A stretch of DNA of 48,941 nucleotides from DYRG01 sp041161065 (GCA_041161065.1 JBEAVE010000043.1:1-48941), one strand, 5' to 3'; counted from the stretch's first letter, positions 23,448 through 32,229 are shown. The notes: generated from the sequence alone by a model not told the origin. Made by a program: numbers and translations.

Positions 23448-25325
23448 TTAATCCCCTTTTTGCTCACGATATTTTTTCAAATAAACTAACAATAATGAAA
23501 TCGCCGCCGGTGTTATGCCAGAAATCCGTGATGCTTGCCCAACACTTAATGGGCGATGCCGAGTTAATTTCTGACAAACTTCCGCCGACAAACCCCGCAC
23601 TTGATTATAATCGAAATCACTAGGCAAGGGGGTTTCTTCATACCGTTGTTGGCGGCTAATTTCTAATTGTTGTCTTTCAATATAACCACTGTATTTGATT
23701 TGTGTTTCTATTTGTTCAACCGCTTGCACATTGGTAATAAATTCTTCCATATTGGGCAATTGTTTGAGTGTTTCATAATTGATTTCTGGACGACGTAATA
23801 AATCCAAATAAGTACTTTCTTTTCTCAACGGCTGTCCTAAAATGCTTTCAATCGTTTGATCATTAGGTAATGCCCATAAAGATTTCAAACGGTTTTTTTC
23901 GGTTTCAATTATTTCACATTTTTCATTGAATATTTTCCAGCGTTGCTCATCAATCAAACCCAATTTTCTTCCCATTTCTGTCAAACGCAAATCCGCATTA
24001 TCTTCACGCAATAACAAACGATATTCTGCACGACTAGTGAACATTCGATAGGGTTCATTTGTTCCTAAAGTAATCAAATCATCAACTAACACGCCCAAAT
24101 AGGCTTCATTACGACGCAGAAACCAACTTTCTTTCTCTTGCACAAATCGCCCTGCATTCAAGCCCGCTAATAAACCTTGCGCGGCGGCTTCTTCATAACC
24201 AGTTGTTCCATTTATTTGCCCCGCGAAAAACAACCCAGAAATCATTTTTGTTTCCAAAGAAGATTTCAAATCACGCGGATCAAAGAAATCATATTCAATT
24301 GCATAACCCGGGCGTGTAATATGCGCATTTTCAAATCCTTTCATTGAGCGGACTAATTTCAATTGCACATCAAATGGCAAACTCGTAGAAATCCCATTTG
24401 GATAGATTTCATGGCTGGTTAAACCTTCGGGTTCTACAAATATTTGGTGCGAGTTCTTATCCGCAAACCGCATGATTTTATCTTCAATAGAGGGACAATA
24501 CCTCGGTCCTACCCCTTCAATTACGCCCGTGTAAAGCGGAGAACGATCCAATCCACTACGAATAATGTTATGTGTTTCTTCATTGGTGTGTGTAATATAG
24601 CAAGGGATTTGTCGAGGGTGCTGAGTTGCATTACCCAGAAATGAAAAAACCGGCACCGGTTGATCACCATGTTGCTCTGTTAATATTTCAAAATTAATGC
24701 TCCGTTTATCAATACGCGGCGGCGTACCTGTTTTCAAACGTTCTACTTTGAGGTTCAAATCACGAAGTTTCTTTGACAATGTAATCGATGATGGATCGCC
24801 CAATCTTCCCGCTTGATAATTAGATAATCCAATATGAATCTTGCCGTCCAGAAATGTCCCAACGGTTAAAACAACAGCACGACTTTCAAATCTCAAGCCC
24901 ATTTGTGTAATAACACCTTTAATTTGATCTTTTTCAATTATAAGATCATCAACAGCTTGTTGAAATATTTGAAGATTTTGTTGTGTTTCTAAAAAATTTC
25001 TGACGTAGGATTTATACAAAACTCGATCAATTTGAGCACGAGTTGCTCGAACGGCTGCACCTTTGCTTGCATTTAAGATACGAAACTGAATTCCACTATG
25101 ATCCGCCGCAATCCCCATCAAACCACCTAACGCATCAATTTCTTTTACCAAATGTCCTTTACCAATTCCTCCAATTGCGGGGTTACAAGACATTTGTCCT
25201 AAGGTTTCAATGTTGTGTGTGAGCAATAACGTTTTCAAACCCATACGCGCACTCGCCAATGCAGCTTCTGTTCCTGCATGACCACCACCCACTACGATAA
25301 CATCAAAACGTTCTGGAAATAACAT
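23448..25325 (-). CDS. mnmG: tRNA uridine-5-carboxymethylaminomethyl modification enzyme MnmG (GidA)
   Basis: MnmG works with MnmE to install cmnm5 groups on wobble U34 of certain tRNAs, using FAD and methylene-tetrahydrofolate. The 625-residue product has the FAD-binding G-G-G-H-A-G-T-E-A-A (13-22), the family signature C-N-P-A-I-G-G-I-G-K-G-H-L-V-K-E, and G-Q-I-N-G-T-T-G-Y-E-E-A-A-A-Q-G. The C-terminal P-x-x-F-D-Y region is also typical. The start is 6 bases after the caspase-like gene and the stop abuts mlaD, so it sits inside one long transcription unit. Confidence 0.97.
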   Translation of the reverse strand: MLFPERFDVIVVGGGHAGTEAALASARMGLKTLLLTHNIETLGQMSCNPAIGGIGKGHLVKEIDALGGLMGIAADHSGIQFRILNASKGAAVRATRAQIDRVLYKSYVRNFLETQQNLQIFQQAVDDLIIEKDQIKGVITQMGLRFESRAVVLTVGTFLDGKIHIGLSNYQAGRLGDPSSITLSKKLRDLNLKVERLKTGTPPRIDKRSINFEILTEQHGDQPVPVFSFLGNATQHPRQIPCYITHTNEETHNIIRSGLDRSPLYTGVIEGVGPRYCPSIEDKIMRFADKNSHQIFVEPEGLTSHEIYPNGISTSLPFDVQLKLVRSMKGFENAHITRPGYAIEYDFFDPRDLKSSLETKMISGLFFAGQINGTTGYEEAAAQGLLAGLNAGRFVQEKESWFLRRNEAYLGVLVDDLITLGTNEPYRMFTSRAEYRLLLREDNADLRLTEMGRKLGLIDEQRWKIFNEKCEIIETEKNRLKSLWALPNDQTIESILGQPLRKESTYLDLLRRPEINYETLKQLPNMEEFITNVQAVEQIETQIKYSGYIERQQLEISRQQRYEETPLPSDFDYNQVRGLSAEVCQKLTRHRPLSVGQASRISGITPAAISLLLVYLKKYREQKGD

Positions 25326-25331
25326 AATTTT

Positions 25332-25928
25332 TTACTTTGAAAAGAGAAAGTTGAAACCCAATTGTTGCACTAAATGTTGTGTTGAATTATTTTGGAGTTG
25401 TTCTAAAATTTTACGCGGTCGAATGGCACTCTTTCTTCGCATTTCAAATACGCCCATTTCCCGAAAATGCCGCAATAAAATTAACACCAAAATACTCGAA
25501 GAAACCCAATTAACTTGTTTTGTAAATCCAATGCAACCCAATAATGGAAAACGTCGCATAAATAATTCAAGTTGTAATCCCAAAAAACACGCATCTAAAA
25601 TTAAAATACTTCTTAACAGTTTGCTTTGTAACGATTCAAATATTTCTAAAGGTTCAAACAGTTGATCAACCGCCGCCATTTGTAATGTTTGGTTTTCAAA
25701 TCCTGCATGACCACTTAAAATAATGACATTGATACCTTTTTTGTTTATGGGTTGAGAGAGGAAATGTTCAAGGGTTTTCTTAAATGCAGTTACTATTAAA
25801 GGAACGCTTTGAATTTGCAAGCCAATACTCGCATAACATTTCGCCGTTGAATAACGTTGAGTGGGTAACAAATGGGGTGCAGAACGCCAGTCAGATTCTA
25901 ATACTAAAATTTTAGCGGTTTCTTCCAT
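25332..25928 (-). CDS. Small caspase-like (CHAT/C14-type) putative cysteine protease
   Basis: The 198-residue protein carries a caspase-hemoglobinase-like dyad. Strand and His: I-N-V-I-I-L-S-G-H-A-G-F (His74). Strand and Cys: S-I-L-I-L-D-A-C-F-L-G (Cys114). The 40-residue spacing and both strand-then-catalyst contexts match the caspase/CHAT fold. The N-terminal K-I-L-V-L-E-S-D-W resembles the first strand. There is no signal peptide, repeat or partner domain, so it is a bare cytoplasmic protease-like unit. Its start overlaps the glmS stop (TAATG) and mnmG follows after 6 bases, so it is expressed with housekeeping genes. Activity, substrate and family name are uncertain; a pseudoenzyme cannot be excluded. 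Confidence 0.6.
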   Translation of the reverse strand: MEETAKILVLESDWRSAPHLLPTQRYSTAKCYASIGLQIQSVPLIVTAFKKTLEHFLSQPINKKGINVIILSGHAGFENQTLQMAAVDQLFEPLEIFESLQSKLLRSILILDACFLGLQLELFMRRFPLLGCIGFTKQVNWVSSSILVLILLRHFREMGVFEMRRKSAIRPRKILEQLQNNSTQHLVQQLGFNFLFSK

Positions 25929-27766
25929 TATTCTACCGTTACAGATTTCGCTAAATTACGCGGTTGATCAACATCAGTTCCTTTAATTAAAGCTACATGA
26001 TACGCTAACAATTGTAATGGAATGGTATAAATCAATGGAGAAATCAGTTCCTCTATTTCACCCAATTCAACAATTTCAACGGTAGCATTTGAATTGTTCA
26101 TGATAGCTCGATGATTTGCAAAGATAAACATTTGTCCGCCACGCGCTTCTACTTCCTGTAAATTTGATTTGAGTTTCTCTTGTAATGCGTCATTAGGTGC
26201 AACCGCAATGACGGGCATTTCTGCATCTACCAAAGCTAAAGGACCGTGCTTTAATTCTCCCGCAGGATACGCCTCCGCATGAATATAAGAAATTTCCTTT
26301 AATTTTAATGCACCTTCCATTGCAATAGGATAATGCACGCCGCGTCCCAAAAATAAAGCGTGTTCTTTATTTGCAAAATGCTCTGCTAATTCTTCAATTG
26401 TTTTATTCAGTCGTAAGGCTTTATTGATTTCAAAAGGTAGCTTGTTTAATATTTCAACCATTTGCCGTTCTTTAGTTTCAGAAAGCCCATTTTTTCTCGC
26501 CAACACAATGGTCAAAAGTAATAATCCAATCAGTTGTGTTGTAAAGGCTTTTGTGGAAGCCACACCGATTTCTGGACCCGCCCGCGTCATAAAAACCAAA
26601 TCAGAGGAACGAACTAAAGCACTTTCAGGCACATTACAAATCGCCAACGTAGGAGAAAATCCTAACATTTTTGCTTCCTGTAAAGCCGCTAAAGTGTCCG
26701 CTGTTTCTCCCGATTGAGAAATGGTAATTAATAACGTATTTTTTCTCGCTAAAGGTTGGCGATAACGAAACTCGCTTGCAACCTCAACCGCACAAGGGAT
26801 TTTTGCAATACCTTCTAACCAGTATTTTGCAACTAAACCCGCATGATAACTTGTTCCACACGCAACGATTTGAACGTTTTCTACTTTTTCAAATAATTCG
26901 GGTGCTTGAACGCCAAATGCTGTTTCAAATATTTTTCCATTACCTATTCTACCTTCTAGGGTATTTGAAATAGCGTGTGGTTGTTCAAAAATTTCTTTTA
27001 ACATATAATGGCGATATTCACCCCGTTCGACCGCATCTGCTTGTAATTCACTGATATGAATTTTTCTCTTTATTTGTTCATCATTTTTATTAAAAATAGT
27101 AAAGGATTCTCTCTTAAGTTCTACAATATCACCGTCCTCTAAAAAAACCACTTGTTGGGTAACAGGAATTAACGCCGCTACATCTGAAGCAATGAAATGC
27201 TCACCAATCCCAATTCCAATCACTAATGGGCTTCCTAAACGCGCCGCAATTAAACGGTCTGGCATTTGACGATGAATAACCGCAATTCCATACGCGCCGC
27301 GCAAATCTTTTAAGGTCAATTTTACAGCCGCTAACAAATCATTATTTTGTTGGAAATAGAAATGAATTAAATGCCCAATCACTTCAGTGTCTGTTTGAGA
27401 AACAAATACCGCCCCTTCTTTAATTAAACGGTCGCGCAATTCGTGATGATTTTCAATAATGCCATTATGCACAACTGCGAGCGTATTTTCTGTATTGATG
27501 TGAGGGTGCGCATTGATTTCATTAGGTTTTCCATGCGTCGCCCATCTTGTATGAGAAATCCCTGTGGTGGCTTTTAAGGGTGCATTTTGTAATGAAAAAG
27601 TGAGCTCTTTAACTTTACCGACAACTCGCCGCCGTTGTAATTGTTGTTTTGAATCAATAACCGCAATGCCAGCGGAATCATAACCGCGATATTCTAATCG
27701 GCGCAAACCCTCTAATAAAATCGGTACAACATCTCTTTCTGCAACCGCACCTACAATTCCACACAT
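25928..27766 (-). CDS. glmS: Glutamine--fructose-6-phosphate aminotransferase (isomerizing)
   Basis: GlmS makes glucosamine-6-phosphate from fructose-6-phosphate and glutamine, the first step towards UDP-GlcNAc. The 612-residue protein starts M-C-G-I-V-G-A-V with the N-terminal nucleophile Cys2. It has the glutaminase motif H-T-R-W-A-T-H-G-K-P, and two SIS domains (S-Q-S-G-E-T-A-D-T and C-G-T-S-Y-H-A-G), ending D-x-P-R-N-L-A-K-S-V-T-V-E as usual. It lies 23 bases after glmU, the next-but-one enzyme in the same pathway. The gap is too short for a glmS ribozyme. Confidence 0.97.
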   Translation of the reverse strand: MCGIVGAVAERDVVPILLEGLRRLEYRGYDSAGIAVIDSKQQLQRRRVVGKVKELTFSLQNAPLKATTGISHTRWATHGKPNEINAHPHINTENTLAVVHNGIIENHHELRDRLIKEGAVFVSQTDTEVIGHLIHFYFQQNNDLLAAVKLTLKDLRGAYGIAVIHRQMPDRLIAARLGSPLVIGIGIGEHFIASDVAALIPVTQQVVFLEDGDIVELKRESFTIFNKNDEQIKRKIHISELQADAVERGEYRHYMLKEIFEQPHAISNTLEGRIGNGKIFETAFGVQAPELFEKVENVQIVACGTSYHAGLVAKYWLEGIAKIPCAVEVASEFRYRQPLARKNTLLITISQSGETADTLAALQEAKMLGFSPTLAICNVPESALVRSSDLVFMTRAGPEIGVASTKAFTTQLIGLLLLTIVLARKNGLSETKERQMVEILNKLPFEINKALRLNKTIEELAEHFANKEHALFLGRGVHYPIAMEGALKLKEISYIHAEAYPAGELKHGPLALVDAEMPVIAVAPNDALQEKLKSNLQEVEARGGQMFIFANHRAIMNNSNATVEIVELGEIEELISPLIYTIPLQLLAYHVALIKGTDVDQPRNLAKSVTVE

Positions 27767-27789
27767 AGCATTTGTTCCTTAATTTGAAA

Positions 27790-29151
27790 TCATTTTTTCT
27801 TGATAGGTCTTTGCCAAGTTGTAATATTTTTCTGGGGGCTTCGACTTAACGTTAAACTATTTGGCACAGTGTTTTTTGTAATGGTAGAACCCGCGCCGAT
27901 CGTTGTTCCCTCAGCAATCGTGACAGGCGCAACCAATTGCGTATCCGAACCCACAAACACTCGATCCTCAATAATCGTTTGATGTTTGTTTGCACCATCG
28001 TAATTACAAGTAATCGTTCCAGCACCAATATTTACTTCACTTCCTACAATCGCATCGCCCACATAACTCAAATGATTAATTTTACTGTTTTTTGCAACAG
28101 TGGTTTTTTTCAATTCCACAAAATTTCCAATGTGGACGTTTTCGCTTAAATGGGTTTCTGGGCGCAACCTTGAGAAAGGTCCTATTTTACAATTTTTCTC
28201 AATCGTGACATGATCAAATATTGAATAAGGAAGGATTTCTACATCATCGCCGATGCTCACCTCTTTCAAATAACAAAACGCCCCGATTTTTACTCGATGA
28301 CCGATTTCAACTTTACCCTCTAAAACAACATTAACATCAATAACCACATCGCGTCCTGTTTCAACCGTTCCTCGAATATCCAAACGGTTAGGATCAAATA
28401 AAGTTACGCCTTTTTCCATTAAAGCTGTAGCTTGCTGAAATTGAAAATAACGTTCTAAGGTTGCTAATTGCAAACGATCATTAACACCAAATACTTCTTG
28501 AGGATTGGTTGGTTGCACGCTAGAAATCGCAATATTTTCTTGAACTGCCATGCCAATAATATCAGTCAAATAATATTCACCTTGCGCATTATTGGGTTTC
28601 AAGTTGTTTAACCAGTTCTTTAGTTTTTTGGCGGGCACAGTTAAAATCCCAGAATTGACTTCTTTGATTTGACGTTGCTCTAATGTTGCATCTTTTTCCT
28701 CAACGATTTGCGTAATGTGATTTGTTTCATTGCGTACAATTCGCCCGTAGCCCGTTGGGTTTTCTAAATGGACAGTTAAAATGGTAATATCGTGATTTGA
28801 AAGCGAAAGCAACTGTTGTAATGTTTTAGTTTGAATAAGCGGCACATCACCATATAAAACAAGCACTTGATGATCATCAGGAATTAAATGCAAGGTTTGT
28901 TTAACCGCGTGTCCAGTTCCTTTTTGTTCGGTTTGTTCAACCCATTGAATAGATTTGTTTTTGAAGGTTTCGATAACCTGCGATCCGCCGTGCCCATAAA
29001 CGCCCAAAACTTGCGAAGGGCTAAGGTTTTCAACAGCTTGCAAAACGTGCGCGAATAACGGTTTCCCCGCCAACGGGTGCAAAACTTTAGGCAAATCAGA
29101 CACCATGCGCTTGCCTTGCCCCGCCGCTAAAATGACCACTGAACAATTCAT
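27790..29151 (-). CDS. glmU: Bifunctional N-acetylglucosamine-1-phosphate uridyltransferase/acetyltransferase
   Basis: The 453-residue enzyme has an N-terminal uridyltransferase domain (L-A-A-G-Q-G-K-R-M near residue 8, G-T-G-H-A-V-K-Q) and a C-terminal left-handed beta-helix of hexapeptide repeats (from about 250). The acetyltransferase region contains N-Y-D-G-A-N-K-H-Q-T and G-S-D-T-Q-L-V-A-P-V. It converts GlcN-1-P to UDP-GlcNAc for peptidoglycan and LPS. It is the first gene of the minus-strand run ending at mlaB and the ABC genes, and is divergent from dapB. Confidence 0.97.
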   Translation of the reverse strand: MNCSVVILAAGQGKRMVSDLPKVLHPLAGKPLFAHVLQAVENLSPSQVLGVYGHGGSQVIETFKNKSIQWVEQTEQKGTGHAVKQTLHLIPDDHQVLVLYGDVPLIQTKTLQQLLSLSNHDITILTVHLENPTGYGRIVRNETNHITQIVEEKDATLEQRQIKEVNSGILTVPAKKLKNWLNNLKPNNAQGEYYLTDIIGMAVQENIAISSVQPTNPQEVFGVNDRLQLATLERYFQFQQATALMEKGVTLFDPNRLDIRGTVETGRDVVIDVNVVLEGKVEIGHRVKIGAFCYLKEVSIGDDVEILPYSIFDHVTIEKNCKIGPFSRLRPETHLSENVHIGNFVELKKTTVAKNSKINHLSYVGDAIVGSEVNIGAGTITCNYDGANKHQTIIEDRVFVGSDTQLVAPVTIAEGTTIGAGSTITKNTVPNSLTLSRSPQKNITTWQRPIKKK

Positions 29152-29253
29152 TTTCTAATAACTTTTTGTGCAAAATTTGAGCGTCGATCATAACAGAAAG
29201 CGGCGAGAGTGTTAAACTGAGCACGATTTTATTTATTGAAAAAGGATTTTTTT

Positions 29254-30051
29254 ATGACGAAAATTGCGATTGCGGGCGCGGCGGGGCGCATGGGGAGAGC
29301 GTTGATTGAAGCAACGCAACTGGCTGAATTTGCACAATTAACTGCCGCCATTGAACGAAATCAACACCCTTTTTTGGGGCAAGATGTGGGAGAAATCGCG
29401 GGCATTGGAAAATTAGGCATTTCATTGGTGGAAACATTGGCGGACGCGGATTTTGATGTGTTGATTGATTTTACCGCGCCTGAGGCGACGTTGGCGAATG
29501 TAGCGGTTTGTCAAAAATTGAAAAAATCTATCGTAATCGGCACAACAGGCTTAAATGATGCCCAAAAACAAACTTTACGCGAGGCAGCCACGTCGATACC
29601 CATTGTTTTTGCTCCGAATATGAGCGTGGGAGTCAATTTGTGTTTTAAACTTTTGGAAATTGCCGCGAAAGTATTGGGTGAAACGGTCGATATTGAAATT
29701 ATTGAAGCTCATCATAGACATAAAGTCGATGCGCCGTCGGGAACAGCGTTGAGAATGGGGGAAGTCGTCGCGCAAACATTGGGTAGAGATTTGAAAAATT
29801 GCGCTATTTACGGTCGAGAGGGCAAAACAGGCGAACGAGATCGCCAAACCATTGGTTTTGCAACTGTTCGAGCGGGCGATATTGTCGGCGATCACACGGT
29901 TTTATTTGCTGACGAAGGCGAGCGCGTTGAAATCACTCACAAAGCCTCGAGTCGTTTAACGTTTGCGAAAGGCGCGGTTCGGGCTGCTTTATGGTTAAGC
30001 AATAAAAACAACGGGTTATTTGATATGCAGGACGTGTTGGAATTGCGTTAA
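29254..30051 (+). CDS. dapB: 4-hydroxy-tetrahydrodipicolinate reductase
   Basis: I take the ATG at 29254, after AAAGGA; an in-frame TTG at 29236 would overlap that site. The 265-residue enzyme of lysine and diaminopimelate synthesis has the NAD(P)-binding G-A-A-G-R-M-G-R near residue 8. It also shows V-I-G-T-T-G-L, P-N-M-S-V-G-V-N, and the catalytic E-A-H-H-R-H-K-V-D-A-P-S-G-T-A. It stands alone between divergent glmU and the downstream mlaA. Confidence 0.97.
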   Translation: MTKIAIAGAAGRMGRALIEATQLAEFAQLTAAIERNQHPFLGQDVGEIAGIGKLGISLVETLADADFDVLIDFTAPEATLANVAVCQKLKKSIVIGTTGLNDAQKQTLREAATSIPIVFAPNMSVGVNLCFKLLEIAAKVLGETVDIEIIEAHHRHKVDAPSGTALRMGEVVAQTLGRDLKNCAIYGREGKTGERDRQTIGFATVRAGDIVGDHTVLFADEGERVEITHKASSRLTFAKGAVRAALWLSNKNNGLFDMQDVLELR

Positions 30052-30074
30052 ACGCTTTCTTTTCTATAAAAACG

Positions 30075-30124
30075 GGGTGCAATTTTTTTAAGCAGTTGCT
30101 CATAAAAAATCGCTGTGCCCCATT
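30075..30124 (+). terminator. Possible hairpin terminator after dapB
   Basis: GGGGTGCA followed by a T-run (from about 30075) can pair imperfectly, with two G-T wobbles and a small bulge, with AAAAAATCGCTGTGCCCC (to about 30124). The stem is long but irregular, so I call this tentatively. Confidence 0.35.
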
Positions 30125-30164
30125 TAAAAAATAGAACAAAAAAACTGCAATTTCTTTGCTGATG

Positions 30165-30192
30165 TTTATTTGTATTGAAATAAGGTTATAAT
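30165..30192 (+). promoter_or_regulatory. Sigma70-type promoter of mlaA
   Basis: TTTATT (30165-30170) and a perfect TATAAT (30187-30192) lie 16 bases apart, with the ATG of mlaA 33 bases downstream. Confidence 0.55.
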
Positions 30193-30224
30193 CTGAAAAT
30201 GTTAAAAGCAAGAAAGGACAACCA

Positions 30225-30956
30225 ATGAAATCGATTATGATAGGATTCTGTGTATTATTAGGGGGTTGCGCGACAATTCCTGCGGAGCGGCTTTCTCCCG
30301 ACGACCCTTGGGAATCTTTTAATCGCGGGGTATTTGAATTTAATCAAACTGCAGATGAATGGGTGTTGAAACCCGTCGCGGAAACTTACGCCGATGTCAT
30401 GCCATTGACTTTGAGAAAAAGCATTAGTAATTTTTTTAGTCATTTGGATGAAATAAACGTGCTTTTCAATAATTTATTACAACTTAAATTTGAACAAGCG
30501 GGTAAGACAACCGGACGTTTTTTATTAAATACTGCGGTAGGTTTCTTTGGTTTTTTTGATTCAGCGACAGTATATGGATTGCCAAAACAAGAACAGGATT
30601 TTGGACAAACATTGGGTTTTTGGGGGATTGACAAAGGTCCGTATGTGGTGTTGCCGATGTTGGGATCGAGCACATTGCGCGACAGCGTGGGTTTGGCGGC
30701 GGACATCTCCGTGCGAAATTTAACTTTTGAACAAATTAAACACGATAAAACTCAAAATGACGTTTATTATGGAAGTTATACGCTTAACTTATTGAATAAA
30801 CGAGCAGAATTGCTTGGGGCAGAACAATTATTAGATACAGCGGCACTTGATCCTTATTTGTTTATGCGCAATGCGTATTTGCAAAGACGTCAAGCACTTA
30901 TCAACAAAGATGCGGCGAAAAAGCCCGCCATCAGCGATAAAGAATTGTTTGATTAA
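30225..30956 (+). CDS. mlaA: Outer-membrane lipoprotein MlaA (VacJ)
   Basis: The 243-residue product has a lipoprotein signal (M-K-S-I-M-I-G-F-C-V-L-L-G-G-C, lipidated Cys15). The MlaA body follows: D-P-W-E-S-F-N-R-G-V-F-x-F-N, G-R-F-L-L-N-T-A-V-G-F-F-G-F-F-D, and D-F-G-Q-T-L-G-F-W-G-I-D-K-G-P-Y-V-V-L-P. MlaA removes mislocalised phospholipid from the outer leaflet of the outer membrane and hands it to MlaC. AAAGGA precedes the ATG. The next gene starts at the base after its stop. Confidence 0.95.
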   Translation: MKSIMIGFCVLLGGCATIPAERLSPDDPWESFNRGVFEFNQTADEWVLKPVAETYADVMPLTLRKSISNFFSHLDEINVLFNNLLQLKFEQAGKTTGRFLLNTAVGFFGFFDSATVYGLPKQEQDFGQTLGFWGIDKGPYVVLPMLGSSTLRDSVGLAADISVRNLTFEQIKHDKTQNDVYYGSYTLNLLNKRAELLGAEQLLDTAALDPYLFMRNAYLQRRQALINKDAAKKPAISDKELFD

Positions 30957-31160
30957 ATGGACATTCAAACGTTAGAAGCAAAAATCGACGCATTAATTGC
31001 TTTAAACGCAAAATTAGCGAAGGAAAACCGCGCCTTACGCGATGCACAAACGCAATTACAGCTTGAGAAGACGGCGTTGCTAGAAAAAACCACTTTGGCA
31101 CGCCAAAAAATTGAAGCCATGATCGAACGCCTAAAAAAATTAGAAGCGCAGCAATCATGA
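30957..31160 (+). CDS. TIGR02449-like small coiled-coil protein (ZapB-like)
   Basis: The 67-residue product is almost entirely a coiled coil with leucines in heptad register (L-E-A-K-I-D-A-L-I-A-L-N-A-K-L-A-K-E-N-R). It resembles the TIGR02449 family, small ZapB-like proteins usually found near zapA and thought to be linked to cell division. Here it directly follows mlaA with no spacer, so it is co-transcribed with a lipid-transport gene; no zapA is in the window. Function is inferred from similarity only. Confidence 0.75.
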   Translation: MDIQTLEAKIDALIALNAKLAKENRALRDAQTQLQLEKTALLEKTTLARQKIEAMIERLKKLEAQQS

Positions 31161-31193
31161 CTTGAAACAGAGTTGCTGCGCAGTAAGAAATAG

Positions 31194-31270
31194 GGGTAGT
31201 AATTAAATTGAGATGTTAATTAAATCTATAATTGACTGAAAATGAACATAAAATCGGTAATTACTGTCCC
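31194..31270. repeat. Short palindromic element, copy B
   Basis: This 77-base copy aligns with the element at 32101: GGTAGTAATTAAATTGAGAT, then a core including AAATCTATAATT, ACTGAAAAT and AACA, and ends GTAATTACTGTCCC. The terminal arms are partly degenerate. It lies between the convergent TIGR02449-like gene and rsxA. Confidence 0.7.
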
Positions 31271-31283
31271 TCTATTAAAAAGA

Positions 31284-31862
31284 TTATTTGGCGGCTAAAC
31301 CCGCGAAACCCATGAACGCCAACGCGAGCAATCCCGCAGAAATAAACCCAATCGGCATACCCGAAAAGAGCGCGGGCACTTGCGAACGACTGAGCCGCTC
31401 ACGCATTCCCGCAAACATCACCATCACCACAGTAAAACCCAACGCCGTTCCAAAACCCGCCAATAAACTTTGGGTAAAGCCATAATTTTCTTGAACATTT
31501 AATAACGCAACCCCTAAGACGGCGCAATTGGTCGTAATTAACGGTAAAAAAATCCCCAGCACTTGATATAAAGTGGGCGATATTTTGCGAATCACCATTT
31601 CGGTAAATTGCACCGTCGCCGCAATCACTAAAATAAAGCTGATGATTCTAAGATATTCAATATTAAGCGGTTTTAATAATCCAAACTCAATAATCCACGC
31701 CGCCGCCGATGCCACCGTTAAAACAAAAGTGGTCGCAAAACTCAACCCAATTGCACTATCAATTTTTTGAGAAACTCCCATAAATGAGCACAACCCCAAA
31801 AATTTCACCAACACCACGTTATTGACCAACGCCGTGCCAATAAGCAACATCATGTAATCCAT
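31284..31862 (-). CDS. rsxA: Electron transport complex subunit RsxA/RnfA
   Basis: The start at 31862 gives M-D-Y-M-M-L-L-I-G-T-A-L-V-N-N-V-V-L-V-K-F-L-G and 192 residues, matching RnfA; the longer frame to 31895 adds a poor leader. It has six membrane helices with Cys residues in G-L-C-S-F-M-G-V and T-N-C-A-V-L-G-V, which in RnfA/RnfE bind an Fe-S centre across the membrane. RnfA is one of six or seven subunits of the ion-pumping Rnf (Rsx) complex. The other subunits are not in this window: the next minus-strand gene downstream is dozens of bases past a repeat and unrelated. Either the operon is split or the gene is isolated. Confidence 0.93.
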   Translation of the reverse strand: MDYMMLLIGTALVNNVVLVKFLGLCSFMGVSQKIDSAIGLSFATTFVLTVASAAAWIIEFGLLKPLNIEYLRIISFILVIAATVQFTEMVIRKISPTLYQVLGIFLPLITTNCAVLGVALLNVQENYGFTQSLLAGFGTALGFTVVMVMFAGMRERLSRSQVPALFSGMPIGFISAGLLALAFMGFAGLAAK

Positions 31863-31895
31863 TTTAAACCTCAAGATAACGGCATTTTTCATCAC

Positions 31896-32100
31896 TAAAG
31901 CAGAAACTATGCCGCACTATTTTATTATTTAGTCGCTTGATTTTATTACAAATAAATGATTTTATGCTCCACCAGTTTGTAGTATTTCAAACAATCTTTC
32001 TTTTATGTCTGAAACAGTACAAAATTCCCCGATCATAATGAAGAAATGGGCATCGTGAACAATCCTGTTGTCATAACATTTGGTTTCTCCATTTTAATGA
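31896..32100. other. Intergenic region with a possible gene remnant
   Basis: No intact gene is seen. On the minus strand a short open stretch from about 32090 to 31964 reads G-E-T-K-C-Y-D-N-R-I-V-H-D-A-H-F-F-I-M-I, then G-E-F-C-T-V-S-D-I-K-E-R-L, ending before a TAA. It lacks a start codon and I cannot assign it; it may be the tail of a decayed gene. The rsxA promoter should also lie here. Confidence 0.3.
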
Positions 32101-32172
32101 GGTAGTGATCAAATTGAGATGTTAGTTAAATCTATAATTTACTGAAAATAAACACAAAATTTGATCACTACC
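32101..32172. repeat. Short palindromic (MITE-like) element, copy A
   Basis: This 72-base element has perfect 15-base terminal inverted repeats: GGTAGTGATCAAATT (32101-32115) and AATTTGATCACTACC (32158-32172). Its core (GAGATGTTAGTTAAATCTAT and onwards) is shared with the copy at 31194. No protein is encoded. It abuts the remnant of an antitoxin gene. Confidence 0.85.
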
Positions 32173-32175
32173 CCC

Positions 32176-32229
32176 GGTTAATTTAGAACAAATGGAGGAA
32201 GCTATTCACCAATGTGGTGGACGCTTATG
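32176..32229 (+). pseudogene. C-terminal remnant of a small antitoxin-like gene
   Basis: Seventeen codons read V-N-L-E-Q-M-E-E-A-I-H-Q-C-G-G-R-L and stop with TGA overlapping the ATG of the toxin remnant (ATGA), the usual layout of type II antitoxin-toxin pairs. The upstream part is replaced by the palindromic element. Confidence 0.4.

Noticed and set aside
27767..27789. glmS ribozyme or riboswitch
   Set aside because: Only 23 bases separate glmU and glmS, too short for the element, which is also typical of Gram-positives.
29152..29253. Promoter boxes in the glmU-dapB divergent gap
   Set aside because: Promoters must exist here, but no -35/-10 pair with proper spacing was convincing on either strand.
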